The translations under genes and the position numbers were made by a program. From the NCBI GenBank assembly GCA_903831335.1, contig CAIKXH010000145.1:1-8186 (forward strand): a stretch of DNA of 8,186 nucleotides. The letters are read 5' to 3'. This DNA comes from Candidatus Uhrbacteria bacterium (GTDB taxonomy: Bacteria; Patescibacteriota; Patescibacteriia; UBA9934; GWF2-40-263). Position 1 is the first letter of the stretch, and each line of letters starts with the position of its first letter. Under the pieces are notes generated by a model. That model saw only the letters and a program-made list of their open reading frames with translations. It did no database searches and was not told where the DNA came from. Of this stretch, positions 1 to 5,311 are shown in pieces.

Positions 1-534
1 CTTTGCAAACTCGTGAAATAATTCTGTATAAGCCGTGCGAAGTTCTACGCGACGCATTGCGTCCGTTGTGATTTCATAAGTAAGCGGAGCATCAAATCCT
101 AATCGTTCGCCTTCGGATCCTTTTGGAGCAGTGAAGGTTATGCTCGACCACTTCGCAATATCATGAACAAGAATAAATACTTCAAAAAGACCAATTTGCT
201 CTTTAAAGAGTTCTTCCATTTCTTCAATCTCGCCCTCATATCCTCTTAATCTCCGCAATTCTTCTATATCAATAAGATGCAATTTCTCTTGCTGAATCGC
301 GTAGAGCGTACAAAGCATGGATCTGATGTGCGCATGCACAAACGGACCTTCTGCGTGATAACGCACATCCTGTGGAGTCTGCAATAATTCTGCAAAGAGT
401 GGTTCTGCCTGAGCTGCACCAGCAAGAAGAGCATCAGCAAGAACAACAACATCTGCCGTATGTGTGACACGACGCAATGCAGCATCTATATATTCTGTTT
501 CATGTTGTTGATGGAAAGATTGGGTGCGCCACAT
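1..534 (-). CDS. HD-domain protein, partial (3' end beyond the window)
   Basis: This is an uninterrupted frame of 178 codons from the ATG at 534 to the left edge, so the C-terminus is missing. I see an HD-type metal site: His67 and His69 in FVHAHIRSML, then HD at 124-125 in ILVHDIAKW. The H...HD pattern after a mostly helical N-terminus is typical of HD-superfamily phosphohydrolases, which bind divalent metal and usually cleave phosphate esters or nucleotides. The later Asp of the family would lie at or beyond the edge. The substrate cannot be read from the sequence. No Shine-Dalgarno site precedes the ATG, as for the DHH and TrmB-like genes here. The HD-family call is fairly safe and any specific function is open. 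Confidence 0.72.
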   Translation of the reverse strand, partial: MWRTQSFHQQHETEYIDAALRRVTHTADVVVLADALLAGAAQAEPLFAELLQTPQDVRYHAEGPFVHAHIRSMLCTLYAIQQEKLHLIDIEELRRLRGYEGEIEEMEELFKEQIGLFEVFILVHDIAKWSSITFTAPKGSEGERLGFDAPLTYEITTDAMRRVELRTAYTELFHEFAK

Positions 535-594
535 AAGAGAATATCGGAAAGGTCTGAACGATTGGAAATAAAAAAAATGGGAGCAGAATAATCT

Positions 595-600
595 CTATTG
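595..600 (-). promoter_or_regulatory. Possible -10 box (TACAAT) for the HD-domain gene
   Basis: TACAAT on the minus strand lies about 60 nt upstream of the ATG at 534 and just downstream of the Smr terminator. I see no convincing -35 hexamer at the usual distance. It is a weak candidate based on position and one hexamer. Confidence 0.25.
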
Positions 601-624
601 TACTGTAAAACACGTTTGTGCGCC

Positions 625-652
625 AAACAAAAAACCGTCATTGTGTGACGGT
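625..652 (-). terminator. Rho-independent terminator after the Smr gene
   Basis: On the minus strand a perfect 7-bp stem (ACCGTCA at 652-646 with TGACGGT at 640-634, 5-nt loop) is followed at once by a run of T residues. It begins about 7 nt after the stop codon of the Smr gene and separates it from the HD-domain gene. Confidence 0.85.
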
Positions 653-658
653 AGAATT

Positions 659-1009
659 CTATGTGCGCTTCTTCAACACAACATATGTAACCCCTGCCAT
701 TTCTGTGGGATTATGACTGTCCCGAAATCGTTCAACAAGTTCCTGTGTGGACAGGAATGCCTGAATTGCTTCACGCATTTTTCCCGTTCCGCGACCGTGA
801 ATGATTTTCACCACATCATCAGAACGCATGAATGCGGAATGTAAAAACAGATCAAGCTCATGCACACCGGCGTCTGTATCGAGACCGTGAAGATCAACTG
901 ACGGAGCGTTTCCGGACAACTCTGCTCCAAAGATTTTGGACTCTGCAACAGATGCCGCGGTTTCCATTTGCGTAGTCTTTCCTTGAGACTGTTTCCATGG
1001 TTTTGGCAT
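659..1009 (-). CDS. Small Smr-domain protein
   Basis: The protein has 116 residues. The first 35 or so are polar and probably unstructured. The rest is a stand-alone Smr domain, with VDLHG at 38-42 (the LDxHG-type motif) and HGRGTGKMR at 71-79 (the HGxGxG motif). Smr domains occur at the C-terminus of MutS2 and as small free proteins. Characterised members bind branched DNA or structured RNA and many nick nucleic acid, so a nuclease role is likely from family knowledge but not shown here. The start at 1009 is supported by AAAGGAG six nt upstream. The gene has its own terminator, and its promoter region coincides with the inverted-repeat element at 1024-1125. Confidence 0.88.
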   Translation of the reverse strand: MPKPWKQSQGKTTQMETAASVAESKIFGAELSGNAPSVDLHGLDTDAGVHELDLFLHSAFMRSDDVVKIIHGRGTGKMREAIQAFLSTQELVERFRDSHNPTEMAGVTYVVLKKRT

Positions 1010-1023
1010 ATGGGACTCCTTTG

Positions 1024-1125
1024 TAGATACGGATTACAGATGAGTACAGATGTAGATATTCGTTTTAGAAATGTGTTTCATGAAACACGTCATCCCTATC
1101 TGTATTCATCTGTAATCCGTATCTA
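1024..1125. repeat. 28-bp inverted repeat flanking a central palindrome (MITE/REP-like element)
   Basis: Arms 1024-1051 and 1098-1125 match at 27 of 28 positions; the single difference is a G-T pair (1044/1105). The middle holds a perfect 16-bp palindrome (1073-1088, GTGTTTCA then TGAAACAC). The left arm contains TACAGATG twice, 10 nt apart. The element fills the space between the end of the DHH gene and the start of the Smr gene, so it may hold the Smr promoter, end the DHH transcript, or be a non-autonomous mobile repeat. No flanking target duplication is obvious. Confidence 0.85.
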
Positions 1126-1133
1126 TCAATCGT

Positions 1134-1982
1134 TTATATTTCCAAAACAGCCTTCACCTCCTTTAATCCAACCTTTTTCATTCCAGGTTCATTACGATAC
1201 CCCCAATTATGATCCATGCCAAATGTGAAACCTCCAAACGCCTTAAATAGTTTCATGGCGTGTTTGGATTCTTGAACGTAAATCAATTTTCGTTTGTGTT
1301 CAATCACAATAAGCGATGTTGGCTTTCCAAATTTCATCGCAACAATCCGAGACAAGCGTGGCCTCAATTGAACATCCGCTTTTGACTCCACAATATAATA
1401 TCCATTCCATTTTTTTCTTTTCTCCCATGCGGACGCAACAGCGAGATTTTTCTTCTTTTCTGTTTTTGGATTCTGCGTAGGAGCAACAAGCAGATCGCGA
1501 TAATCCACCACTCGAGCAAGTTGTTTTTTTGTATACCCTTCATCCAAAAGTGCCCACATGTATCCACGATCCATAATACCGATTCCACGAACAAGCAATG
1601 GATCAAATTTCAGTGCCTTTAATTTTGCATCCGTGAGTTTAAACAATTTCAAGAACTGTTCAAGGGATGACAAAAGTAATTTTCCATTTTTTCCATGCGC
1701 CCGATCAAGACCTGTGTAATGATGATGATCAATCACAGTCAGTTTCACTCCAAGTTTTTTTATCTTCTCTTCTGTTTTTTCTCCAGGCAACTCAACAATA
1801 ATCACTTCTTTACATTTGCTTTTTTTAATCTTCGAAACAATATCTGGTTCAAAATCAAGCACAGCTCCATGCTGCTGATTCGACGTCAAAACAGGCAAAC
1901 CCATCGCACGCGCAAGAGTCGTGATCAAAATTGCCTCTGCATCATTCGGTGGAATCACGAGAAGTTGTTCAGATAATTTCAT
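1134..1982 (-). CDS. Divergent DHH-family phosphoesterase-like protein
   Basis: The protein has 282 residues from the ATG at 1982. The key motif is DHH at 85-87 in VIDHHHYTG, after a strand-helix pattern (EVIIVELPGEKTEE...GVKLTVIDHHH) that matches the DHH fold just before its signature. DHH proteins are metal-dependent phosphoesterases acting on nucleotides, oligonucleotides or single-stranded nucleic acid. The usual acidic motifs are eroded: motif I is at best PPNDAEA near residue 10, and the Asp expected near VIIVDLP is Glu. The end carries GGFTFGMDHNWGYR (250-263), which sits where DHHA1 domains have a GG(H) motif. I chose 1982 rather than an upstream ATG at 2009 because the latter lies inside the neighbouring terminator. 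There is no Shine-Dalgarno site; a TATACT box lies 8 nt upstream. Family fairly sure, activity uncertain. Confidence 0.72.
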   Translation of the reverse strand: MKLSEQLLVIPPNDAEAILITTLARAMGLPVLTSNQQHGAVLDFEPDIVSKIKKSKCKEVIIVELPGEKTEEKIKKLGVKLTVIDHHHYTGLDRAHGKNGKLLLSSLEQFLKLFKLTDAKLKALKFDPLLVRGIGIMDRGYMWALLDEGYTKKQLARVVDYRDLLVAPTQNPKTEKKKNLAVASAWEKRKKWNGYYIVESKADVQLRPRLSRIVAMKFGKPTSLIVIEHKRKLIYVQESKHAMKLFKAFGGFTFGMDHNWGYRNEPGMKKVGLKEVKAVLEI

Positions 1983-1990
1983 ACAAAAAC

Positions 1991-1996
1991 AGTATA
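1991..1996 (-). promoter_or_regulatory. -10 box for a nearly leaderless DHH transcript
   Basis: TATACT on the minus strand ends 8 nt before the ATG at 1982. Transcription starting 6-8 nt downstream would give a transcript with almost no leader, which fits the missing Shine-Dalgarno site. No good -35 hexamer is seen. Confidence 0.45.
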
Positions 1997-1998
1997 AC

Positions 1999-2024
1999 AA
2001 AAAAACCAATCACTGAGGGATTGG
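1999..2024 (-). terminator. Rho-independent terminator overlapping the stop of the 2010-2561 gene
   Basis: On the minus strand CCAATC (2024-2019) pairs with GATTGG (2011-2006) across a 7-nt loop, followed by seven T residues (2005-1999). The TGA stop at 2012-2010 lies within the hairpin. It closes the small-gene module just before the DHH gene. Confidence 0.8.
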
Positions 2025-2561
2025 CTGTGGAAGTTTGCGAAGATGATAGTCGATCGTATACGCGTCGACTTCTTCTCCGTCTGGCATGCGCATCGTGTAA
2101 TGAAAGGAAAGGTGCTCAAGCTCAAAGGCGAGCCCTTTCCCAATCACCCGGTCTGGAATGAAGACAGGGGTATGTTTTGAAGTCACGGTCATGCCGTGTT
2201 CGTTGCAAACCATGAGCACGATCGCGGCCGCGTTTTTCGCGTGTCGATCAACCCATGTCTGCAAAGAGTACGAACGTAACCGATCCTCATACGTCCACTC
2301 CCCATTCACAGCTCCGCCATGTGCGTTCAAAACCAAGATCTGTGAGCATTGACGCAGCGCGCCGTGCCGCCGGATGAATTCTTGAAAAGATGTTCCCACC
2401 CGCTGAAAGAAAATCTCTTCGTATTGACCATCAAAGATTTCTTCCAATGTGGAACCTTCCAGTGAGAATCCTTCACGAATAATACCCAGAGCCTCTGCAA
2501 ACACATCATTGCTTGCATGAATCACCACGTTCGGGAACTTTTTCGATGCAACTATGTGCAT
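2010..2561 (-). CDS. Orphan protein with a possible caspase-like His/Cys pair
   Basis: The protein has 183 residues and I do not recognise a named family. Two hydrophobic strands each end in a striking residue: ILVLNAHGG (75-83, His81) and AAIVLMVCNEHG (112-123, Cys119), with 38 residues between His and Cys. A strand ending in HG followed some 30-55 residues later by a strand ending in Cys is the catalytic layout of clan CD cysteine peptidases (caspase, gingipain, CHAT types), so a small caspase-like peptidase is possible. It has no signal peptide or membrane segment. AGGAGA (2568-2573) sets the start. The preceding gap is copy A of the intergenic cassette, and the gene ends in its own terminator. 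It is the last gene of the module. ORF confidence is high; the peptidase idea is a hypothesis. Confidence 0.75.
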   Translation of the reverse strand: MHIVASKKFPNVVIHASNDVFAEALGIIREGFSLEGSTLEEIFDGQYEEIFFQRVGTSFQEFIRRHGALRQCSQILVLNAHGGAVNGEWTYEDRLRSYSLQTWVDRHAKNAAAIVLMVCNEHGMTVTSKHTPVFIPDRVIGKGLAFELEHLSFHYTMRMPDGEEVDAYTIDYHLRKLPQPIPQ

Positions 2562-2658
2562 GAGCTGTCTCCTATTTCTGTTTGAAGATGCTTCTCAGCA
2601 GTGCGATTCACTCTGAATCGCATCGCAGTAAAAGGCCCGACCGGATGTCAGGCAGAGA
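2562..2658 (-). repeat. Intergenic cassette copy A (terminator-like hairpin, second hairpin, leader)
   Basis: This 97-nt gap shares 43 identical bases (2614-2656) with copy B (3361-3403) and 10 more at 2591-2600 (3337-3346 in B). Read on the minus strand it has three parts. First is a hairpin GCCTGAC/GTCGGGC (2653-2635, one U-G pair) followed by CTTTTA, a weak terminator. Second is a perfect 8-bp hairpin (2621-2603, 3-nt loop). Last is an AGGAGA Shine-Dalgarno site. Only the hairpin loop and the stretch next to the downstream gene differ between copies. Confidence 0.88.
2568..2573 (-). promoter_or_regulatory. Shine-Dalgarno site of the 2010-2561 gene
   Basis: AGGAGA on the minus strand lies 6 nt before the ATG at 2561 and fixes this start. 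Confidence 0.7.
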
Positions 2659-3009
2659 TCAACGTCGATTCTCTCTTGGGCGCAGAGAATTCAACTGATG
2701 CAAAAGAGCGTAAGCTGTCCGAATTTGTTCGGCGATCTTTGTGGTCTGCTCGTCGATGAGTGTTTCAACAAGCTTATGACTCACATCTTCCAACGATCTT
2801 CCTTGATCGTTGATGATCCCATCATGCTCAATGGGATCTTGCACTTCTTCTGTCAGATCATACCGAACCCTTTCTCCGCAATGCACTTCAAGCACGCGGG
2901 AGAACGTGACTGATCTCAGTTCCGTAATCCTGTTTCCGCTTGCATCAACGTGACGAAGTGTCACATCGAGCATCTTCGTGAATGTCCCGAGATCTATGTA
3001 ATAGATCAT
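2659..3009 (-). CDS. Orphan small protein, translationally coupled
   Basis: The protein has 116 residues from the ATG at 3009 and no recognised family. The N-terminal 60 residues look beta-rich (MIYYIDLGTF, then alternating charged and hydrophobic stretches). Residues 65-110 look like a long charged helix (SLEDVSHKLVETLIDEQTT), so a small alpha/beta protein or an oligomerising helix is plausible. There is a single Cys and no metal cluster. The ATG overlaps the TGA of the upstream zinc-ribbon gene (ATGA), with AAGGAAG just upstream, so the two are probably co-translated and may work together. I reject a 17-codon upstream extension because it would overlap the neighbour further and lacks its own ribosome site. 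Copy A of the cassette starts right after the stop. Confidence 0.68.
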   Translation of the reverse strand: MIYYIDLGTFTKMLDVTLRHVDASGNRITELRSVTFSRVLEVHCGERVRYDLTEEVQDPIEHDGIINDQGRSLEDVSHKLVETLIDEQTTKIAEQIRTAYALLHQLNSLRPRENRR

Positions 3010-3311
3010 GCACTTCCTTCTTGTTTTTCTGTTTGGAGATACTTGCGAACATATCGCCACGCACGACGGCGATAGTTACGATCCCGTTGATCGATTCTGT
3101 CCTCGCCGCAAGCGGGACAAATGATGAGCGGATCGTACTTCTCTCCGTTTTGCGCGCGAATACGCAATCGCAACCACTTTTCCAAGTTGATGCGATACGT
3201 TTCGTTTCCAAGAAAAAAGATCGCGTCTTTGTGATCTTCTGTATCGATCTGCAACTGGCAGACTTTGCACATGAGACGCAACGAAAGATTCAAACAAAGA
3301 CCCATTCTCAT
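3006..3311 (-). CDS. Small zinc-ribbon protein
   Basis: The protein has 101 residues from the ATG at 3311. It carries two CxxC knuckles, MCKVC (Cys15, Cys18) and ICPACGED (Cys65, Cys68), about 47 residues apart. This is the pattern of a four-Cys zinc ribbon with a long insert. The C-terminal third is very basic (RDRNYRRRAWRYVRKYL), which would suit nucleic-acid binding. The start is set by GGAGGA at 3321-3326, nine nt upstream. The open frame runs further upstream to 3593, but that part lies over the cassette and the next gene. ATG codons two and thirteen codons downstream are alternatives. Its stop overlaps the start of the following gene (ATGA). The metal site is visible; a role in nucleic-acid binding is inference. 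Confidence 0.7.
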   Translation of the reverse strand: MRMGLCLNLSLRLMCKVCQLQIDTEDHKDAIFFLGNETYRINLEKWLRLRIRAQNGEKYDPLIICPACGEDRIDQRDRNYRRRAWRYVRKYLQTEKQEGSA

Positions 3312-3409
3312 TTGAACAGTTCCTCCGAAGAACATTCTTCTCAGCAACGCGATTCCCCATTGAATCGCATCGCAGTAAAAGGCCCGACCGGATGTCAGGC
3401 AGAAAAGAA
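3312..3409 (-). repeat. Intergenic cassette copy B
   Basis: This 98-nt gap has the same architecture as copy A, 747 bp away. The hairpin GCCTGAC/GTCGGGC (3400-3382) is followed by CTTTTA, then a second hairpin GCGATTC/GAATCGC (3368-3349) and a Shine-Dalgarno site. The stem of the second hairpin is kept while its loop differs in sequence and length, which favours a role for the structure. The genes on either side of the two copies are unrelated in sequence. Confidence 0.88.
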
Positions 3410-3988
3410 CTAAGCCGACTTCACATGCCTCGCCGCCCACTCTGCTTCCCAGATTTTGCGATCGTGTTCCTGCTTGCGCAAAGAACGCTTTTCGCTCCGG
3501 GAAAGCATGGTGGTTTTGCAACAGGAACCGTCGCAAAGCGAAATGCTGAGTGTGTGCGTCGCGTGGATCTTGCTCTTCGGCTTCATGTGCCAATCGAAAC
3601 TTTCACTCCAGTGGATGTGAAACGTCCCGAGGCAGTAGTCATCCGAGCGGCTGTTGCGCTTGCAGTACATGGACTTGAAGTGCACACCCACAATCGATTG
3701 CTTAGACGCGAGCAACCACGCCATCGCTTGATCGACTTCGATAACCTGCTGCAGATCCTTGTCGACTTTTTGAACGACCTTTCGCAGATCTTGTGTCCGG
3801 CGTTCGGGTTTACAAGACCCGTCACATTTACCCGACACACTGATCTCCTCCGGCTCATCGCTTGCATACGATTCCCGTGAGCGACGAAAATGCGTCTCGC
3901 CGTTACAGAAATCCTGCGTCTCGATTCCGTCCGAGTCCGAAGTCATGAACACAACCGCGTTCGCAACACTCCCCAACTTCTCCGTCAT
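3410..3988 (-). CDS. Orphan Cys-rich protein with two CDGSC motifs
   Basis: The protein has 192 residues and no recognised family. The pentapeptide CDGSC occurs twice, at 55-59 (SVSGKCDGSCK) and 152-156 (SISLCDGSCCK). Each is preceded by a short beta-like stretch rich in Ser and Ile/Val, suggesting an internal duplication or a paired metal or disulfide site. Further Cys residues lie at about 28, 109 and 119. Residues 62-95 form a charged, heptad-like helix (possible coiled coil), and the last 30 are basic and helical. The start at 3988 is set by GGAGG at 3994-3998; a TTG four codons upstream lies inside that ribosome site and is rejected. Cassette B follows directly after the stop. A long leader with a terminator-like hairpin and an AT palindrome precedes it. 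Confidence 0.7.
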   Translation of the reverse strand: MTEKLGSVANAVVFMTSDSDGIETQDFCNGETHFRRSRESYASDEPEEISVSGKCDGSCKPERRTQDLRKVVQKVDKDLQQVIEVDQAMAWLLASKQSIVGVHFKSMYCKRNSRSDDYCLGTFHIHWSESFDWHMKPKSKIHATHTLSISLCDGSCCKTTMLSRSEKRSLRKQEHDRKIWEAEWAARHVKSA

Positions 3989-3993
3989 GGTAG

Positions 3994-3998
3994 CCTCC
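3994..3998 (-). promoter_or_regulatory. Shine-Dalgarno site of the 3410-3988 gene
   Basis: GGAGG lies five nt before the ATG at 3988. It excludes the TTG at 4000 as the start, since that codon abuts the site. Confidence 0.75.
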
Positions 3999-4052
3999 AA
4001 AAAAGAGCTCTTCTTAATCCCGCCATCACACGAAAGCGAGATACAGGAAGAC

Positions 4053-4077
4053 CCAAAGTTTTTTAAAAAAACTTTGG
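4053..4077. repeat. Perfect 25-bp AT-rich palindrome in the leader of the 3410-3988 gene
   Basis: CCAAAG plus six T residues mirrors six A residues plus CTTTGG around one central base. It may be a bidirectional terminator or a cruciform or binding site. It lies about 65 nt upstream of the Shine-Dalgarno site of the downstream gene. Confidence 0.75.
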
Positions 4078-4158
4078 AAAGATTCCCTCATACAATTCTT
4101 GTTGATTCATCTCTCCTCTCTCTCAACACGATTTTTTTCATCTTGTTGAAAGGTAGGG

Positions 4159-4178
4159 GGCCGAAAAGAGATTCGGCC
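4159..4178. terminator. Hairpin downstream of the 4203-4625 gene
   Basis: GGCCGAA (4159-4165) pairs perfectly with TTCGGCC (4172-4178) across 6 nt. It lies about 25 nt after the stop of the 4203-4625 gene on the minus strand. There is no T run, so it may be an RNA-stabilising stem or a weak terminator. Confidence 0.5.
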
Positions 4179-4202
4179 AAGGGTTGATACAGTGTCGACG
4201 AC

Positions 4203-4625
4203 TTACGCCGTGACCGTTTCTCCGCCGGGAATGTTGCCATTGGATTTCTCCGCAGGCTTCTTCCCTTCCGGTTTCGCCGACCCACGCTCACGCGCGATCA
4301 ACGATTCCTTCTTCGGCAGATACACCGGCCACACCCCCGCGAGGATTTGCTTTTCAGCATCCTTGGGGAGGTTGCGCACGTGTCGACGCGCGAGACGCAG
4401 ATCCCATTCACGGGACTTGCGCGCACGATCCTCGCCCTCAGCCACACGCGAAAGCGTGCCGAGGTACGGGAACGGACGGCAGTCCTGGTGAACGAGAAAC
4501 TGCGCGAGGTCCGAGACCCCAACGCGCCGCCCCAACTTCTTGTTCATGACGCCCAAGGGCAGTACGAACGCGTTGTTGAGATCGAGCACTTCCTCGCTAC
4601 AGATGACGCAGGTCGGGTTACTCAT
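4203..4625 (-). CDS. Orphan small protein with CxxC...HxxC cluster
   Basis: The protein has 140 residues from the ATG at 4625. It opens with MSNPTCVICSEE (Cys6, Cys9) and has FLVHQDC at about 43-49 (His46, Cys49). CxxC followed about 36 residues later by HxxC is a plausible treble-clef or related zinc site. The middle is strongly charged (EDRARKSREWDLRLARRHVRNL). The last 30 residues are low-complexity Lys/Pro/Glu/Gly and probably disordered. No family is recognised; HNH-type nucleases use similar Cys pairs, but I see no catalytic His-Asn-His. GGAGG five nt upstream sets the start; an open extension of 29 codons to 4712 has no ribosome site and overlaps two hairpins. The base composition looks richer in G/C than the flanking core genes. 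Confidence 0.7.
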   Translation of the reverse strand: MSNPTCVICSEEVLDLNNAFVLPLGVMNKKLGRRVGVSDLAQFLVHQDCRPFPYLGTLSRVAEGEDRARKSREWDLRLARRHVRNLPKDAEKQILAGVWPVYLPKKESLIARERGSAKPEGKKPAEKSNGNIPGGETVTA

Positions 4626-4630
4626 GGGAA

Positions 4631-4635
4631 CCTCC
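4631..4635 (-). promoter_or_regulatory. Shine-Dalgarno site of the 4203-4625 gene
   Basis: GGAGG with a five-nt spacer (TTCCC) before ATG is nearly identical to the site of the 52-residue gene upstream (spacer TTTCC). Confidence 0.75.
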
Positions 4636-4652
4636 AGTCTCAACATGTGAGA

Positions 4653-4727
4653 CGAACACCGTTGTTCGATCCACCACGAAGTGTGATGTGTCGAAGTGAG
4701 GGTCGAATTCAAGAAGATGAATTCGAC
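4653..4727. repeat. Two perfect hairpins in the leader of the 4203-4625 gene
   Basis: CGAACA/TGTTCG (4653-4658 with 4663-4668) and a 10-bp stem GTCGAATTCA/TGAATTCGAC (4702-4711 with 4718-4727, loop 6) lie within 105 nt upstream of the start. The second resembles in layout the GATTCA/TGAATC hairpin of the intergenic cassettes. A regulatory leader is possible. Confidence 0.6.
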
Positions 4728-4816
4728 GAGGTCTCATTAGGGATCTGCTTCCCCACGGCTCACAACATTTTTGGCATGTGACTCCAACGACGTTTTACGG
4801 GAACGATTTTCCCCAA

Positions 4817-4835
4817 CTCTATTGGTGAGATAGAG
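4817..4835. terminator. Hairpin after the 52-residue gene
   Basis: CTCTAT (4817-4822) pairs with ATAGAG (4830-4835). It lies about 15 nt after the stop of the small gene on the minus strand. No clear T run follows, so the terminator call is weak. Confidence 0.4.
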
Positions 4836-4850
4836 GATCCTTCGAACTCG

Positions 4851-5009
4851 TCAGCGGGAGTAAACCGTCCTGACGATCATGCCGTTCCTGCGAACGACAA
4901 CCTTTGGGCGATGGTCCCGAATCTCGGGATACACCATCCGCATTTCCGTCGAACGTTCGACCAGAAGCTGACGGACGATACCGCACCGCCTCACCGTGAA
5001 AGGACTCAT
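4851..5009 (-). CDS. Orphan 52-residue protein
   Basis: The 52-residue protein starts at the ATG at 5009. It is basic, with many Arg and Val residues: an N-terminal helix (FTVRRCGIVRQLLVER) followed by a beta hairpin pattern (KVVVRRNGMIVRTVYSR). No family is recognised. It is supported as a gene by GGAGG at 5015-5019 with the same spacing and flanks as the next module gene, and by ending just before a hairpin. A longer frame runs upstream through the AT-rich repeat to 5268 and is rejected. It is the first gene of the module, about 40 nt after the terminator at 5049-5086. It could be a small nucleic-acid-binding protein; that is inference from charge only. Confidence 0.6.
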   Translation of the reverse strand: MSPFTVRRCGIVRQLLVERSTEMRMVYPEIRDHRPKVVVRRNGMIVRTVYSR

Positions 5010-5014
5010 GGAAA

Positions 5015-5019
5015 CCTCC
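5015..5019 (-). promoter_or_regulatory. Shine-Dalgarno site of the 52-residue gene
   Basis: GGAGG with a five-nt spacer precedes the ATG at 5009. It is the main evidence for this short gene and for its start. Confidence 0.65.
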
Positions 5020-5045
5020 GCGTCGCATCGCGACAAATATTGGGC

Positions 5046-5086
5046 AACAAAAAACCGGGGCGCCTTTCAGCACAAACCCCAGTTTT
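5046..5086 (-). terminator. Rho-independent terminator upstream of the 52-residue gene
   Basis: On the minus strand AAAACTGGGG (5086-5077) pairs with CCCCGGTTTT (5060-5051), with one G-U pair that exists only in this orientation, across a 16-nt loop. TTGTTG follows. It would end a minus-strand transcript arriving from the gene-free region to the right. Confidence 0.65.
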
Positions 5087-5106
5087 AATTGTTTCCCTTT
5101 CTCCAG

Positions 5107-5233
5107 AGACAAAAGTGAAATCACAGAGTGATAAAGTGAAAGAGTGTAAGAGTGTTGGAATTTTTCTTTCTTATTTTTTAAAAAAGAAACACCTTCACTT
5201 TTTGACTCTTTGACTTTTTCACTTTTTATTTCC
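5107..5233. repeat. AT-rich GTGAAA/GTCAAA repeat with inverted halves
   Basis: The left half (5111-5160) repeats AAAGTGAAA and AGAGTG-type words on the plus strand. The right half (5194-5233) carries the same words on the minus strand (AAGTGAAA, AAGTCAAAG, GAGTCAAAA). The halves form an imperfect inverted repeat around a TTTTTTAAAAAA centre. A chance plus-strand promoter (TTGACT 5202-5207, 17 nt, TTTATT 5225-5230) falls in it. The composition is unlike both neighbours. Confidence 0.7.
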
Positions 5234-5311
5234 AATCGTTCCTCTTCAGAGAAAGGGAGGGCAAGCACATACGCGATGCACCTGCCCAGGAAGTCCAGAT
5301 GGAATGAAACC

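Noticed and set aside
641..844. Plus-strand frame opposite the Smr gene
   Set aside because: It is a shadow of the well-supported Smr gene on the minus strand, with no ribosome site or family features.
2562..3409. Integron attC sites between cassette genes
   Set aside because: The gaps recur between different genes and are hairpin-rich, but the GTTRRRY and RYYYAAC core sites are not present and no integrase is in the window.
3312..3593. N-terminal extension of the zinc-ribbon gene
   Set aside because: It would cover the cassette and the end of the upstream gene. GGAGGA points to the ATG at 3311.
4819..5268. 149-codon minus-strand frame through the AT-rich repeat
   Set aside because: Its N-terminal half is a translation of low-complexity repeat and of the terminator at 5046-5086, and its frame differs from the 52-residue gene that has the ribosome site.
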